Source: Rhizobium sp. LC145 (GTDB lineage: Bacteria; Pseudomonadota; Alphaproteobacteria; Rhizobiales; Rhizobiaceae). From it: a stretch of DNA of 64,000 bases. The translations under genes were made by a program, and so were the position numbers. The notes under the pieces were generated by a model, which saw only the letters and a list, made by a program, of their open reading frames with translations, did no database searches and was not told where the DNA came from. The DNA lies in the NCBI RefSeq assembly GCF_001005825.1, contig NZ_LBHV01000001.1, positions 806,001 through 870,000 of the forward strand, read 5' to 3'. How positions within the stretch are numbered: position 1 is the first letter of the stretch; each line of letters opens with the position of its first letter. Positions 1 to 10,734 of this stretch are shown piece after piece.

Positions 1-21
1 GGCGCCCGCCAGGAGGAATTC

Positions 22-1209
22 ATGAGATATTCCAGCAAGGCTCGGCTTCTGCTCGCCGGCGCGGCCTTAAGCATCCTTTCCGGCCCCGCCTTCGCGCTGG
101 ACGGCAACGACCTTCTCACCAAGCTCAATGCGGCATTGATGCAGCAAGGCGGCCTGGTTACGGCTCAATCCGTCGATGTCGAGGGTTCGACCGTGACACT
201 GGCGGGCGCAGCCTTCAAACCGACATCCAGCGCCGAAAGCCTGCCACTTGGCGATATCACTCTGGAAGGCGTGCAGGAAGCCAATGGCGGCTACCATGTC
301 GAGAAGGCCAGCTTCCCGAACATCAATATCACCCAGGACAAGACCACGGTCACGGCAGCGGACATCTCGATGAGCGGCGTCTCCATTCCCGCTGAGACGA
401 CGGGCGATACACTCGACACCATATTGTTCTACGAGGAAGCCCATGTGGGGCCGATGAACGTCAGCGTAGACGGAAAGAGTGTTTTCTCCGTCGACGAGAC
501 CAACTTCACCGCGACGACCACCGAAGACAAATCCTCGATGAATTTCAGCGGCGCGATGACCGGCGTGAAAGCCGATCTCTCTACCTATCCGGATCCAAAG
601 GCTCAGGAGGCGATTACCGAACTCGGGCTCACCACACTTGATGGCAGGGTTGATCTTGCCGGAAGCTGGGAACTCGCATCGGGTAAAATCGACCTCACCC
701 GATATGCGCTGGATTTCAACAACATCGGCAAGCTCGACTTCCTATTCAGCCTCTCGGGCTACACTTTGCAGTTTCTGAAATCCGTTCAGGAAACGACAGC
801 GGCCATGGAGGCAAACCCCAACAAGGAGGAAGCTCAGCAGGCGGCGAACCTGGCCATGCTGGGGCTGATGCAGCAGCTCACCTTCAACAGTGCCGAAATC
901 CGCTTCGAGGATGCCGGCATCACCGGGCGCGCGCTCGACTTCACCGGAAAGAAGCAGGGCGTTTCCGGCCAGCAGATGGCGCAGATCGTGAAAGGCATGG
1001 CTCCGCTGATGCTGGCGCAGCTCAATGTGCCGGAGCTGCAGAACATGGTGAGCGCGGCGATCAACACCTATATCGACAATCCGGGGAACCTGACGATCAG
1101 CGCCAGGCCCGAAAAGCCGGTTCCCGTTCCGATGATCATGGGAGCGGCGATGGGTGCGCCGAACACGCTGCCCCAGGTTCTCGGCGTCACGGTGACGGCG
1201 AACGAATAA
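22..1209 (+). CDS. Hypothetical periplasmic protein with signal peptide
   Basis: I do not recognise a named family in this 395-residue protein. Residues 1-25 form a Sec signal peptide (basic start, hydrophobic core, AFA before the likely cleavage site). The mature part alternates short strand-forming stretches rich in T, V and S with a more helical middle (about residues 245-290), somewhat like a periplasmic or AsmA-like beta domain, but this is only an impression. A strong AGGAGG site lies 6 bases before the ATG. The gene ends in a clear intrinsic terminator, so it is transcribed alone or is last in an operon that starts outside the window. Confidence 0.85.
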   Translation: MRYSSKARLLLAGAALSILSGPAFALDGNDLLTKLNAALMQQGGLVTAQSVDVEGSTVTLAGAAFKPTSSAESLPLGDITLEGVQEANGGYHVEKASFPNINITQDKTTVTAADISMSGVSIPAETTGDTLDTILFYEEAHVGPMNVSVDGKSVFSVDETNFTATTTEDKSSMNFSGAMTGVKADLSTYPDPKAQEAITELGLTTLDGRVDLAGSWELASGKIDLTRYALDFNNIGKLDFLFSLSGYTLQFLKSVQETTAAMEANPNKEEAQQAANLAMLGLMQQLTFNSAEIRFEDAGITGRALDFTGKKQGVSGQQMAQIVKGMAPLMLAQLNVPELQNMVSAAINTYIDNPGNLTISARPEKPVPVPMIMGAAMGAPNTLPQVLGVTVTANE

Positions 1210-1232
1210 CCTCTCCGCGGAGAAAATGAATC

Positions 1233-1272
1233 ATGAAGCCCCGGCAAACTATTGCCGGGGCTTCATGTTTTT
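1233..1272 (+). terminator. Intrinsic terminator after the first gene
   Basis: A perfect 15-bp stem (1233-1247 with 1252-1266, four-base loop) is followed by GTTTTT. It lies 24 bases after the stop of the preceding gene and reaches the 3' end of the convergent gene, so it may serve both strands. Confidence 0.85.
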
Positions 1273-1561
1273 AATTCGATTTTTTGTTTGCGGCCTCGTG
1301 CAGGTCTTTGACCGTCACGAATTTCTCCTGCAGGTCGTCGGGAATACTCGCATCACAGTCCTTTTCAACGGCCATCACGATTTCTATCCTGTCCAAGTCA
1401 TCCGCTCCGAGCTCCCCCAAGGAAGACGAGGTTTTGACTTCCTCAAGTGGTTTGTTGATCGTCTTCGCGACTGTGTTCTGTACCTGTTCGAGGGTGCAGG
1501 CTGCATTCGCGGTCATCGGAGCCAGGATCAGCAGTCCAATCAGTGACACTTTGGCAAGCAT
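1271..1561 (-). CDS. Secreted acyl-carrier-protein-like protein lacking the attachment Ser
   Basis: The 96-residue product has a signal peptide (residues 1-20, ending ANA) followed by a four-helix acyl-carrier-like fold. The segment around residues 51-66 (LGADDLDRIEIVMAVE) aligns with the ACP helix-II motif [16 protein letters not shown] found in acpP of this same window. At the position of the phosphopantetheine serine it has Asp55, so it should not carry the prosthetic group. Cys22 and Cys69 could form a disulfide in the periplasm. The start was chosen at 1561 because GGAGGAG lies 7 bases upstream; a longer frame to 1621 has no such site. The role is unknown. Confidence 0.8.
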   Translation of the reverse strand: MLAKVSLIGLLILAPMTANAACTLEQVQNTVAKTINKPLEEVKTSSSLGELGADDLDRIEIVMAVEKDCDASIPDDLQEKFVTVKDLHEAANKKSN

Positions 1562-1626
1562 TGCATTTCTCCTCCATTCAAGAGCGGTTGGATGCGATGC
1601 TGCAGCCTTAAGGTGCGGCACTAATT

Positions 1627-1655
1627 TATATATACTTAAAGTTTATTTATGTAAA
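1627..1655 (-). promoter_or_regulatory. Probable promoter of the ACP-like gene
   Basis: On the minus strand TTTACA (1655-1650), a 17-base spacer and TATATA (1632-1627) form a near-consensus housekeeping promoter in an AT-rich island. Transcription would start near 1620, about 60 bases before the chosen ATG. Confidence 0.6.
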
Positions 1656-1761
1656 TGCCTGCACGCAATGCGCGGCCAACCGGCCCGCCCCCACGGGCGA
1701 GGGCGAAACGCTGCCGCATTTCACGACAACGATTCAGATTGGAAGCCAGTCACTCCCCTGA

Positions 1762-3249
1762 TTATTGGCTCGCCGAACTTGCGAAGGCCGCGTGCTCCTT
1801 GTCGTGCAGCGCGAAGCGGTCGATCATGCGGGCGCTTGCCTCGTTGACGCCCCGGACGGTGACCTCGACGCCGCGCCGGCGGAACTTCAGCACGACGTCA
1901 TCGAGGGCGCCGACGGCCGAAATATCCCACAGATGGGCCTCGGTGACGTCGATCACGACCTTCTTCACCGGCTCCTCGAAATCGAATGATTTCACGAGAC
2001 TTTCGGTCGACGCGAAGAATATCTGCCCATCCACGTGATAGATGCGCGCCGTCCCGTCCTCGACGGATTCCGAGCGGACATGGAACAGGCGCGCGACCTT
2101 GCCGGCAAAGAAGACGCCCGAAAGCAGCACGCCGACAAGCACGCCCTTGGCGAGGTCGTGGGTTGCCACGACGGTAAAGACCGTCGCCAGCATGACGATG
2201 GAGGACGGCAGCGGATTATGGCGAAGGTCGCGGATCGAGCGCCAGGAGAAGGTGCCGATCGAGACCATGATCATCACCGCAACGAGCGCGGCCATCGGGA
2301 TGATGCGGACGAGATCGTCCAGCACCAGGATGAGAAAGAGCAGGAACGCCCCGGCCACGAAGGTGGAAAGCCTTCCGCGCCCGCCGGAGGACACGTTGAT
2401 GACCGACTGGCCGATCATGGCGCAACCGCCCATGCCGCTGATCAGACCGGAGGCGATGTTGCCGAGACCCTGCCCCACGCATTCCTGGCTCTTGTTGCTT
2501 GTCGTATCGGTCATGTCGTCGACGATCTTGGCCGTCAGCAAGGACTCGAGCAGGCCGACAGCGGCAAGCGCCAGCGAATAGGGGAAGATGATCTCCAGCG
2601 TCTCCCAGGTCAGCGGCACGGTCGGCAGCGCGAAAACCGGCAGCGCCGAGGGCAATTCGCCGAGATCGCCGACGGTGCGGATATCCATGCCGAGAAAGAC
2701 CGAAACGCCGGTGAGAACCGCGATCGCCACCAATGGCGACGGGATAGCTTTCGTGACACGCGGAAAGAGATAGATGATCGCAAGACCCGCAGCGATCATG
2801 ACATAGGTCTCCACAGGCACGCCGATGAGTTCCGGCAACTGCGCCATGAAGATGAGGATCGCCAGCGCATTCACGAAGCCGGTCATGACCGACCTGGACA
2901 CGAAGCGCATGACGCGGCCGAGCTTGGCGAAGCCCGCCAATATCTGCAGAACGCCCATCAGCAGCGTGGCAGCGAAAAGATACTGCAGCCCATGATCGCG
3001 GACCAGCGTGACCATCAGCACGGCCGTTGCCGCCGTCGCGGCGGAGATCATGCCCGGCCGTCCGCCCGTGAAGGCTGAAACGCAGGCGATCGCGAAGGAC
3101 GCAAACAGGCCGACTTTCGGATCGACACCTGCAATGACAGAAAAGCCGATTGCTTCAGGAATGAGAGCGAGGGCGACGACGATGCCCGAAAGAATATCGG
3201 CACGGATGTTGGAAAACCATTCGCGCTTGTAAATGGAAAGACGGTTCAT
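1762..3249 (-). CDS. SulP (SLC26) family anion transporter with STAS domain
   Basis: This is a 495-residue membrane transporter for inorganic anions such as sulfate or bicarbonate; the substrate cannot be read from sequence. The N-terminal two thirds holds the SulP transport domain, beginning with a conserved segment containing [17 protein letters not shown] and followed by about 10-12 hydrophobic segments. Residues from about 385 to the end form a cytoplasmic STAS domain containing [18 protein letters not shown]. The start at 3249 begins [11 protein letters not shown]. An in-frame ATG at 3276 would add nine residues, and neither start has a good ribosome-binding site. No carbonic anhydrase or sulfur-assimilation gene is adjacent. 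Confidence 0.88.
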   Translation of the reverse strand: MNRLSIYKREWFSNIRADILSGIVVALALIPEAIGFSVIAGVDPKVGLFASFAIACVSAFTGGRPGMISAATAATAVLMVTLVRDHGLQYLFAATLLMGVLQILAGFAKLGRVMRFVSRSVMTGFVNALAILIFMAQLPELIGVPVETYVMIAAGLAIIYLFPRVTKAIPSPLVAIAVLTGVSVFLGMDIRTVGDLGELPSALPVFALPTVPLTWETLEIIFPYSLALAAVGLLESLLTAKIVDDMTDTTSNKSQECVGQGLGNIASGLISGMGGCAMIGQSVINVSSGGRGRLSTFVAGAFLLFLILVLDDLVRIIPMAALVAVMIMVSIGTFSWRSIRDLRHNPLPSSIVMLATVFTVVATHDLAKGVLVGVLLSGVFFAGKVARLFHVRSESVEDGTARIYHVDGQIFFASTESLVKSFDFEEPVKKVVIDVTEAHLWDISAVGALDDVVLKFRRRGVEVTVRGVNEASARMIDRFALHDKEHAAFASSASQ

Positions 3250-3427
3250 ATCTGGATTTTTCGCAAAAGGACGCATCGGCCGAGTAAGGTCGCGGCTGTG
3301 GGATTATCGATGCCTTGCGTTGTCTGGCGGATCGGCGGCCAGAAGAGCCACCCGGGAATCTCACCCAGGTCCTTGTGAATGGCCGTTCTATAATGGGGAT
3401 GGCGCCGCGGCGCAACCTTTGCAGATG

Positions 3428-3459
3428 GGAGCGCAGGCAGGCGGTCCGACCTGCGCTCC
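3428..3459 (-). terminator. Hairpin just after the DUF1236 gene
   Basis: A 10-bp perfect stem (3428-3437 with 3450-3459, 12-base loop) begins 7 bases beyond the stop of the minus-strand DUF1236 gene. No T-run follows, so it could be a weak terminator or an mRNA 3' stabiliser. Confidence 0.4.
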
Positions 3460-3466
3460 GCTCAGA

Positions 3467-3787
3467 TCACTCCAGAACCTGGATGACCGTGCGGGTCTGA
3501 GGATTGACGACCACGCGACGCTCGTTGACCACCGTATAGGCGTAGTCGTTATAGCCTTCCACCTGGTGGATATCCATGGTTTCCGGCAGCGTCGAGCCGA
3601 CGACGACTTCGCCTTCATAGGCGACCGAGGGAACCTCGTGCTCCATGATATAGGTCCGGACTTCGCCCGGCAGGGTTACCGTGGTCGAGCCGGTGACGGC
3701 CGGGTCCTTGGTAATGACCGTCGTCTGGGCGTAGGCGATGCCCGAAAGGGCCATCAAGGCCGCGGCGGCCAGCAATGTCTTGCGCAT
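3467..3787 (-). CDS. DUF1236 family periplasmic protein
   Basis: The 106-residue product has a signal peptide (residues 1-21, ending AYA) and a C-terminal DUF1236 domain. Its hallmark is the end segment YAYTVVNERRVVVNPQTR followed by TVIQVLE. DUF1236 proteins are common in rhizobia and have no established function; they are secreted or periplasmic. The start at 3787 has GAGGAGAAAG just upstream, while the frame stays open to 3871 without a plausible start. The gene stands between the SulP transporter and a chemoreceptor, all on the minus strand, with no sign of coupling. Confidence 0.82.
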   Translation of the reverse strand: MRKTLLAAAALMALSGIAYAQTTVITKDPAVTGSTTVTLPGEVRTYIMEHEVPSVAYEGEVVVGSTLPETMDIHQVEGYNDYAYTVVNERRVVVNPQTRTVIQVLE

Positions 3788-3867
3788 CTTCTTTCTCCTC
3801 ACGCTTCTGCTGGCGTCCGAACCTCCGCCCGTGGAGAAAGTTCCCCGAGACCGCCAGCGGCGCGCAG

Positions 3868-5997
3868 TCACAAGCGGCTATTGGCCACGCGCGGGAAAGG
3901 CTCCACCACCGCTACCGCCGGGGCCGGCGCTTCCGCATCCAGCCGGAACATCGAGACCAGTTCGCGCAGATGGGCCGCCTGATCCGCCAGCATGGCGCTG
4001 GCGGCATTGTTCTCCTCCACCATGGCCGCGTTCCGCTGGATGCCCTGCTCCATAGTGTTGACGGCGGTATTGACCTCTCCGAGGCCGAGCGACTGCTCGC
4101 GCGCGGCAAGCGCGATCGCCTCCATCTGCGTGTTGATCGAACGGATACGGGTGCTGATCTCCTCGAGTGCTGCGCCGGTATCGCGCACGGAACGGGCGCC
4201 CTCCTTCACCTCCGCCGCGGAGCCCTGGATGAGGCCCTTGATCTCGCGCGCGGCGGCGGCGGAACGCTGCGCCAGCTCCCTGACCTCATGGGCGACCACG
4301 GCGAAGCCGCGACCGGCGTCCCCTGCCCGCGCAGCCTCGACGCCGGCATTGAGAGCCAGAAGGTTCGTCTGGAAGGCGATGCCATCGATCACGCCGATGA
4401 TGCTGGAGATCCGTTCCGACGACTGCTCGATGCGCTGCATGGCGCTGACCGTTTCGCCGACGAGATTGTTGGTGCGCACCGCGCTCTCATCCGCCTGCCT
4501 TGCCGCCTCGCGGGCTTCCCTGGCGCGTTCCGCCGCGCTCGTGACATTGGCGGTGATCTCGTCGAGCGCCGCCGCGGCCTCCTCCAGCGAAGCGGCCTGG
4601 CTTTCGGTCCTGCGCGCCAGATCGCCGACGCTCTGGCTGATTTCCCGGCTGCCGCCATCGATCGACTGGCTTGAGCCGACGATGTCGCGCATGACGCCGG
4701 CAAGCTGGCGGAGCGTCTGGTTGAGGTCGGCGCGAAGGGCCTCGAAATCGGGCGCGAAGGGCTCCGTCAACTGGAAGGACAGGTCGCCTTCGGCCAGACG
4801 GCGCAAACCGGCTGCAAGACCGCCGGTCGCCTGGATGAGCTTTTTCCGGGCGTCTGCCTCCGCCGCGGCCTGCATGCGCAGGCGCTCGCTTTCGGCCCTT
4901 GCACGCGCCTCTTCCGCCTCCTCCTCCAGGCGGCGATTGGCAAGCGCCGATTGCCGGAAGACCTCGAGCGCATTGGCCATGGCCCCGAATTCGTTGCGCT
5001 GCCCCTGGCCGGGTACGGTGATATCGAGTTCGCCGCCGGCGAGCCGGCGCATCGCCCCCGTCACCGCCAGGATGGGGCGGGTGATCGACCTGCCGATCAC
5101 CCAGACGCCAGAGAGGAGAATGGCGACGGTGCCGACCAGCAGACCGGCGACGATCGTCAGATTGCGCTCCGCGACCTTCCGGTTTTCCGCAAGGGTGGCG
5201 GCTTTCTCCGCCGCGTTGCTTACGAGGACGTTCGCCACGACCGGCTCGATGGCGCGGTAGTTCGCCGAGACCTTGAGCCGCGCTTCGGCCTCACGCAGGC
5301 TGGCCTCCGCATAGAACCGGAAGGCGCTCCGGTAGACGTCGAGCGCATCCAGAACGCGGGTGCGCTGCGCACCGGGGCGGAAAGCCTTCTTGACCAGAGC
5401 CGTGAAACTCTCCGCCTCACCCGAATGTTTCTCCATATAGGAGGGATCGCGCCTCAGGATGAAATCCTTCTCATGGCGGCGCATCATCAGCATGCTGGCG
5501 CGGATTTCCGCATCCTTGACGGTCTGAAGCTGGCCCTCGATGGAATGGACGGCCCCGCGCATGGCGCCTTCCAGCCCGCCGTCCTGATCGAGCCCCAATT
5601 CCTCGTTGCTGCGCACAAGCAGCTCAAAATCCGCCTCGTAGCTATCGAGGCCGCTCGCCAGGCGATCGAGTTCGGCGGCAAGCCCGCTATCGGCGGAGAC
5701 TTGCAGGGCATCAAGGACATTGCGCGCCTCTAGAAGAGCAGCCTTGAACTTGCCCGCCGAAGCCAGATCCTTGTTCAGGAGAAAATCCTGTTCCCACAGC
5801 AGGCTATCGCGAAGCCCCGCGCTCATGCGGGCGACATCCACCTCGCGCTGGGTCAACCGATCGGCCGCGGCGCGATAATCTGCCTCGATCCGGCGCTGCC
5901 CGAAAAAGATCGCGGCAATGGTGAGGATGCCGGCGAGCGCCACGACGGCCAGCATCATGACGCGATGGGAAATCCTGAGATTGGAAAAAAGGGACAC
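3868..5997 (-). CDS. Methyl-accepting chemotaxis protein
   Basis: This 709-residue transmembrane chemoreceptor relays ligand binding to the CheA/CheW array. In order it has a first membrane helix (about residues 14-34), a roughly 260-residue helical periplasmic sensor domain, a second membrane helix ([20 protein letters not shown]), a HAMP domain, a second HAMP-like stretch ([14 protein letters not shown]), and the cytoplasmic signalling hairpin whose tip contains [20 protein letters not shown]. It ends without the CheR-binding pentapeptide. The start is GTG at 5997 with GGAG 7 bases upstream; the frame runs to a TTG at 6033 with no site. The ligand is unknown. Confidence 0.93.
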   Translation of the reverse strand: MSLFSNLRISHRVMMLAVVALAGILTIAAIFFGQRRIEADYRAAADRLTQREVDVARMSAGLRDSLLWEQDFLLNKDLASAGKFKAALLEARNVLDALQVSADSGLAAELDRLASGLDSYEADFELLVRSNEELGLDQDGGLEGAMRGAVHSIEGQLQTVKDAEIRASMLMMRRHEKDFILRRDPSYMEKHSGEAESFTALVKKAFRPGAQRTRVLDALDVYRSAFRFYAEASLREAEARLKVSANYRAIEPVVANVLVSNAAEKAATLAENRKVAERNLTIVAGLLVGTVAILLSGVWVIGRSITRPILAVTGAMRRLAGGELDITVPGQGQRNEFGAMANALEVFRQSALANRRLEEEAEEARARAESERLRMQAAAEADARKKLIQATGGLAAGLRRLAEGDLSFQLTEPFAPDFEALRADLNQTLRQLAGVMRDIVGSSQSIDGGSREISQSVGDLARRTESQAASLEEAAAALDEITANVTSAAERAREAREAARQADESAVRTNNLVGETVSAMQRIEQSSERISSIIGVIDGIAFQTNLLALNAGVEAARAGDAGRGFAVVAHEVRELAQRSAAAAREIKGLIQGSAAEVKEGARSVRDTGAALEEISTRIRSINTQMEAIALAAREQSLGLGEVNTAVNTMEQGIQRNAAMVEENNAASAMLADQAAHLRELVSMFRLDAEAPAPAVAVVEPFPRVANSRL

Positions 5998-6206
5998 GTT
6001 CCAACTCCGCTTATTCAAAAATCGAAGCCACAACTGCCCCTGAAGGCCTTAAGCAAAGCTCAACCGAAGACGAAACTTCCGTGACAATTTCGGGGCCTGT
6101 ACGATCTCTGGCGCGAGAATGTACGCCAGCACGAGCGGGCATTTCCTGGAACGTTACCCGTGCTTGAGAATTTGAGCGATCAGATGGTCAGGAGAGGAGA
6201 CCGGAC

Positions 6207-7079
6207 ATGGGCACTGTGACCCGGCAGCGATTTCGTCTGTCCAACGGCGCGGAATTATCCTTTCTCACCGCGGGAGAGGCATCCAGACCCGCCGTGCTGC
6301 TCCTGCACGGACTACCGAATTCCGCGCGGATGTTTCGGGACGTGATGTCCGAACTGGCGGAGACCGCCTACCTCATCGCGCCCGATCTGCCCGGCTTCGG
6401 CGAATCCGACGTGCTGCCGGCGGTCTCGTTTGCTGCCTTCGGCGACGCCGTCTCGGAACTCATGGACCATTTGGCGATCGGGCCGCGCCATATCTATCTG
6501 CATGACTACGGAGCACCCGTCGGTTTCCGGATTGCCATGCAGGCGCCGGAACAGGTCCTCGGCCTCATCATCCAGAACGCAAACGCCCACCTGACCGGGC
6601 ACGGGCCGAACTGGGCCGAAACAAAGGCCTTCTGGGCTCATCCCACTCCGGAAAACGAGGCGGCGGCGACAGCGCATCTGACATTCGAGGGCACGCGCGA
6701 CCAGTACATCGCGCATGTGCCACCGGACATAGCGGCGCGCATTTCCCCCGAAAGGTGGGAGGAGGACTGGCGGGTGATGTCCCTGCCCGGCCGGATGGAG
6801 ACGCAATACGCGCTGCTCAAGGACTATGGGAATTATATCGCCCGTTTCGACGACCTCGCCGAATATCTGGCGCGCTGGCAGCCACCTTCCGTGATGATCT
6901 GGGGACGGCATGATCCATATTTCGAGCTTGCCGAGGTCCTGTCATGGATGCAGGACCTGCCGAGAATGGACGCCCACATCCTCGATTCCGGGCATCTCCT
7001 CCTGGAAACCCATTCGGCCGAGGCTGCGCCCCTCATGCGGGATTTCATCAGGCGCACCGAAGGACGCCGCGGGACCTGA
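6207..7079 (+). CDS. Alpha/beta hydrolase with Asp nucleophile
   Basis: This is a 290-residue alpha/beta-hydrolase-fold enzyme. The oxyanion-hole region is HGLPNS (near residue 34), the nucleophile elbow is HDYGAPVG with Asp100 in place of the usual Ser, and Asp236 and His263 (GRHDPYF, DSGHLLLE) are candidates for the rest of the triad. An Asp nucleophile is typical of epoxide hydrolases and haloalkane dehalogenases, so it probably opens an epoxide or removes a halide rather than cleaving an ordinary ester. GGAGAGGA precedes the ATG. It is a single gene. Confidence 0.88.
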   Translation: MGTVTRQRFRLSNGAELSFLTAGEASRPAVLLLHGLPNSARMFRDVMSELAETAYLIAPDLPGFGESDVLPAVSFAAFGDAVSELMDHLAIGPRHIYLHDYGAPVGFRIAMQAPEQVLGLIIQNANAHLTGHGPNWAETKAFWAHPTPENEAAATAHLTFEGTRDQYIAHVPPDIAARISPERWEEDWRVMSLPGRMETQYALLKDYGNYIARFDDLAEYLARWQPPSVMIWGRHDPYFELAEVLSWMQDLPRMDAHILDSGHLLLETHSAEAAPLMRDFIRRTEGRRGT

Positions 7080-7184
7080 GATTTCACGCGCCCGGTTGCA
7101 AGTCTCATCGTGATGACCCTAAGAGTGAAACTTGGGATAACCACACGATAAGGTCGCTTGCCGTTCCACGCAGGGAGGAAACGC

Positions 7185-7673
7185 ATGAAGCGCGTGCTGA
7201 TCACCGGCATGTCCGGCACCGGAAAATCTTCCGTTATCCGGGAATTGGCCGCCCGAGGATATCGAGCCTACGATCTCGACACGCCCGAATGGTCCGAATG
7301 GGTCGATACCGCTCCTTCGGATGCGCTCTCTCCCGCCGAAGGAAAGGATTGGGTCTGGCAGGCGGATCGCGTTCGCCAGCTCCTTGGCACGCCAGGGAAC
7401 GGGACGTTGTTCATCAGCGGCTGCGCCGAGAACATGGAGAGTGTCTATCCCTTGCTCGACACCGTGATCCTTCTTTCTGCTCCCGTGGAAACCATCATGG
7501 AGCGGATCGCGGGGCGATCTGCCGATGGTTACGGCAGCACCGCCGAGGAGCGGCGGAAAGTCGCGGAACTCATCTCGACCATCGAGCCTCTCCTGAGGGG
7601 GGCCGCCCATCACGAGATCGACACGAGAGGGCCGATCCCGGCCACGGTCGACGAGATCCTTCGAATGGCATAG
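7185..7673 (+). CDS. P-loop kinase-like ATPase (AAA_33 type)
   Basis: The 162-residue protein starts with an immediate Walker A motif, GMSGTGKSS (residues 7-15), and ends with a region resembling small shikimate- or adenylate-kinase-like enzymes (EIDTRGPIPATVDEILRMA). It probably phosphorylates a small molecule, but the substrate cannot be assigned. The start ATG at 7185 has AGGGAGGAA upstream; a TTG 27 bases earlier is in frame but has no site. The gene ends near a hairpin shared with convergent aspS. Confidence 0.8.
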   Translation: MKRVLITGMSGTGKSSVIRELAARGYRAYDLDTPEWSEWVDTAPSDALSPAEGKDWVWQADRVRQLLGTPGNGTLFISGCAENMESVYPLLDTVILLSAPVETIMERIAGRSADGYGSTAEERRKVAELISTIEPLLRGAAHHEIDTRGPIPATVDEILRMA

Positions 7674-7708
7674 CCCGGTTCATTGCTGGGGTAGCCTGAA
7701 AGCCGAAA

Positions 7709-7736
7709 GGGCTTGCCTTTCTGCAAAGGCAAGCCC
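7709..7736 (-). terminator. Hairpin between convergent kinase and aspS genes
   Basis: A perfect 12-bp stem (7709-7720 with 7725-7736, loop CTGC) lies between two converging genes. On the minus strand it is followed by a moderately T-rich CTTTCGGCTTT, so it probably ends aspS and may also work in the other direction. Confidence 0.6.
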
Positions 7737-7783
7737 GGGTCAAAAGACCAGCGTGTCGTTCGAAAGGTCCGGGCCGGAGCCGA

Positions 7784-9571
7784 TCAGTCCTTCTTCTGCG
7801 GGACCACGCGCAACGCCAGCTCGCGAAGCTGGGTGGTCGTCGCTTCCGAGGGCGCGTTCATGAGAAGGTCCTGCGCCTGCTGGTTCATCGGGAACAGGGT
7901 GATCTCGCGCAGGTTCTTCGCGCCCGTCAGGAGCATGACGATGCGGTCGATGCCGAAGGCAGCGCCGCCATGCGGAGGCGCGCCATACTGGAAGGCGCGG
8001 TACATGCCGCCGAAGCGATCCTCGACGTCCTGCTGGCTCAGGCCCACCATCTCGAAGGCCTTGACCATCAGTTCCGGCAACTGGTTGCGGATCGAACCCG
8101 AGGCGATCTCGAAGCCGTTGCAGACCGCATCGTACTGGAACGCCTTGATCGACAGCGGCTCCTTGGTTTCCAACGCCTCCAGCCCGCCCTGCGGCATGGA
8201 GAAGGGGTTGTGGGCGAAATCGATCTTCTTCTCTTCCTCGTTATATTCGAAGAACGGGAAATCGACGATCCAGCAAAGCTCGAAGCGATCCTTGTCGGTG
8301 AGGTTCAGCTCCTCGCCGACGCGGGTGCGGGCCTCGCCGGCGAACCTGTAGAACTTGTCCGGATCCCCCGCCACGAAGAAGCAGGCATCGCCGTCATCCA
8401 GGCCGAGCTGGACGCGGATCGCCTCGGTGCGCTCCTCGCCGATGTTCTTGGCAAGCGGACCGGCGCCTTCGAGCTTGTCGCCTTCCTTGCGCCAGAAGAT
8501 GTAGCCGAGGCCGGGCTGGCCCTGCTGCTGCGCCCAGGCGTTCATCCGGTCGCAGAAGGCTCTGGAGCCGCCGGTCTTGGCCGGGATGCCCCAGACTTCG
8601 ACCTTCGGGTTGGATGCGATCATGTTGGCGAAGACCTTGAAGCCGGAGCCGGCGAAATGGCTGGTCACCGCTTCCATGACGATCGGGTTGCGCAGGTCCG
8701 GCTTGTCGGAACCGTATTTGCGGATCGCCTCGTCATAGGGGATGCGCGGCCATTCCTTGGTGACCGGCTTGCCGTCGGCGAATTCCTCGAAGATCGAGGT
8801 GATCAGCGGGCTCATCGTTTCCCAGACTTCTTCCTGGGTGACGAAGCTCATCTCAAGGTCGAGCTGGTAGAACTCGCCCGGCAGGCGGTCGGCGCGCGGG
8901 TCCTCGTCGCGGAAGCAGGGGGCGATCTGGAAATAGCGGTCGAAGCCGGCGACCATCAGGAGCTGCTTGTACTGCTGCGGCGCCTGCGGCAGGGCGAAGA
9001 ACTTGCCCTGGTGGATACGGCTCGGAACCAGGAAGTCGCGTGCGCCTTCCGGCGAAGAGGCGGTGAGGATCGGCGTCGTATATTCGGTGAAGCCGATATT
9101 CGTCATCTCGCGGCGCATGGCCGAGATGATCTGGGTGCGCTTGACGATGTTCTTGTGCAGCGTTTCACGGCGAAGATCGAGAAAGCGGTAGCGCAGGCGC
9201 ACGTCTTCCGGATAATCCGGCTCGCCGAAGACCGGCAGCGGCAGTTCCTTGGCGGCCGAAAGCACCTCGATCTCCTGCGCGTAGAGCTCAATCTCGCCGG
9301 TGGCCATGCCCTTGTTGACCGTGTCCTCGGAGCGAGCCTTGACGAGGCCGTCGATGCGGATCACCCATTCGCCGCGTACGGTTTCGGCGATCTTGAAGGC
9401 CGGACTGTCCGGGTCCGCCACCACCTGGGTCATGCCGTAGTGATCGCGCAGGTCGATGAAGAGAACGCCGCCGTGGTCTCGCACGCGATGCACCCAACCG
9501 GACAAACGGACGGTGGAACCGACATCGGACTTCCGGAGGGCGGCACAGGTGTGGCTGCGGTAACGATGCAT
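7784..9571 (-). CDS. aspS: Aspartyl-tRNA synthetase
   Basis: This 595-residue class II synthetase charges tRNA with aspartate, close to the 590 residues of the E. coli enzyme. The N-terminal OB-fold anticodon-binding domain contains [19 protein letters not shown]. Motif 2 is [19 protein letters not shown], the bacterial GAD insertion lies in the middle, and motif 3 is [18 protein letters not shown]. The start at 9571 gives the conserved beginning [18 protein letters not shown]; the frame is open 36 residues further upstream without similarity. Whether it is discriminating or also charges tRNA-Asn cannot be decided here. Confidence 0.97.
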   Translation of the reverse strand: MHRYRSHTCAALRKSDVGSTVRLSGWVHRVRDHGGVLFIDLRDHYGMTQVVADPDSPAFKIAETVRGEWVIRIDGLVKARSEDTVNKGMATGEIELYAQEIEVLSAAKELPLPVFGEPDYPEDVRLRYRFLDLRRETLHKNIVKRTQIISAMRREMTNIGFTEYTTPILTASSPEGARDFLVPSRIHQGKFFALPQAPQQYKQLLMVAGFDRYFQIAPCFRDEDPRADRLPGEFYQLDLEMSFVTQEEVWETMSPLITSIFEEFADGKPVTKEWPRIPYDEAIRKYGSDKPDLRNPIVMEAVTSHFAGSGFKVFANMIASNPKVEVWGIPAKTGGSRAFCDRMNAWAQQQGQPGLGYIFWRKEGDKLEGAGPLAKNIGEERTEAIRVQLGLDDGDACFFVAGDPDKFYRFAGEARTRVGEELNLTDKDRFELCWIVDFPFFEYNEEEKKIDFAHNPFSMPQGGLEALETKEPLSIKAFQYDAVCNGFEIASGSIRNQLPELMVKAFEMVGLSQQDVEDRFGGMYRAFQYGAPPHGGAAFGIDRIVMLLTGAKNLREITLFPMNQQAQDLLMNAPSEATTTQLRELALRVVPQKKD

Positions 9572-9675
9572 TTTCAAGAATCCTGGACTGGTGCACTTGC
9601 GGCAATGGGCGACGCGCGCCGCCGGGCCGGCATAGGGGAAAATCGGCGCGAAAAGCGCATGACCCGCCCCGTTTG

Positions 9676-10608
9676 TCAAGGCTTGGCAGCCGAACCTGCC
9701 GCCGCCGGCGCAGGCACGGAGCCGTCTACAACGAGATTATCCGCCATGAAATCCACAAAGGCGCGAATTTTCGGCGACAGAAAGCGGCTTGTCGGCCAGA
9801 GCACGCGGAAGCTTCCCGTCTGGACGATATGATCGTCCAGCAAGGTGACGAGGCGCCCGTCCTCGAGCTGCGGCTTGATGACGAAGGGAGGAAGGCAGGC
9901 TATGCCAAAACCTTCCTCGGCAAGATGGATGATCGGCTCAAGCGTGCTGGCGGTGACGGCGACCGGCAAGACCAGGCGCGCATTGCCACCTTCAGCGGCG
10001 AATGGCCAGGGTTCCAGCTTGCCGGTACTCGGATAGCGATGGTGCAGACATTTGTGATGCAGAAGATCCGCCGGCACTTCAGGCCGGCCCCATGTCGCGA
10101 TATAACCGGGCGAAGCGACGACCCGGTGGCGGAACGAGCCGAGCTTGCGACTCATCAAACGCGTGTCCCGTACCTCGCCTGTGCGGATGACCGCATCGAA
10201 CCCCTCCTCGATCACATCCACCAAGCGATCGGTAAAATCGAGATCCATGGTGATTTCGGGATAGGCACGCATGAACGCCGAGATGGTCGGCATCAGGAGT
10301 ATGCCAACCAGCGGCAGGCTGACCCGCAATATGCCTCCGGGAACTGCGCGCAACCGCGACAACTCCGATTGTGCCGCATCCAGCTCGGACAAGATGCGCC
10401 GGCACGTATCGAGGAAATAACTGCCCTCCTCCGTCAGCGTCATGCTGCGCGTGGAGCGGTGGAAGAGGCGTACCCCCATCTCCTGCTCCAGTCTCGCCAC
10501 CGCCTTGCCCACCGCGGAACTTGATATTCCCAGCCGCCCGGCAGCGGCGACGAAACTGCCGCTTTCCGCCGCCTGGACGAAGATGCCGAGCGTTCCCAAC
10601 CTGTCCAT
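9676..10608 (-). CDS. LysR-family transcriptional regulator
   Basis: This 310-residue protein has an N-terminal winged helix-turn-helix (residues 1-60, including [20 protein letters not shown]) and a periplasmic-binding-like effector domain (about 90-295). The subtype resembles regulators of the DsdC/AaeR-like group. It is transcribed divergently from the ABM monooxygenase gene at 10735, the usual layout for a LysR regulator and its target. ATG at 10608 has GGAG 5 bases upstream; a GTG six bases earlier is also possible. The effector is unknown. Confidence 0.92.
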   Translation of the reverse strand: MDRLGTLGIFVQAAESGSFVAAAGRLGISSSAVGKAVARLEQEMGVRLFHRSTRSMTLTEEGSYFLDTCRRILSELDAAQSELSRLRAVPGGILRVSLPLVGILLMPTISAFMRAYPEITMDLDFTDRLVDVIEEGFDAVIRTGEVRDTRLMSRKLGSFRHRVVASPGYIATWGRPEVPADLLHHKCLHHRYPSTGKLEPWPFAAEGGNARLVLPVAVTASTLEPIIHLAEEGFGIACLPPFVIKPQLEDGRLVTLLDDHIVQTGSFRVLWPTSRFLSPKIRAFVDFMADNLVVDGSVPAPAAAGSAAKP

Positions 10609-10648
10609 CGTCACTCCAATTGCGGAATTTTTATCCTGACTATCATGA

Positions 10649-10685
10649 ATACCGGATTATTTATCTTCTATTATCACCCCGGTAT
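10649..10685. promoter_or_regulatory. Inverted repeat between LysR and ABM genes
   Basis: ATACCGG (10649-10655) and CCGGTAT (10679-10685) form 7-bp arms around a 23-base AT-rich spacer in the divergent intergenic region. It is a candidate binding site for the LysR regulator; the spacing is longer than a single T-N11-A site. Confidence 0.4.
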
Positions 10686-10734
10686 CCAGTTTCGGCGCGG
10701 CCAAGACCGCTTCCCGACCGAAAGGACCGAACTG

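Noticed and set aside
3389..3394. TATAAT on the plus strand
   Set aside because: No plus-strand gene follows, and no -35 box is at the right distance, so it is not supported as a promoter.
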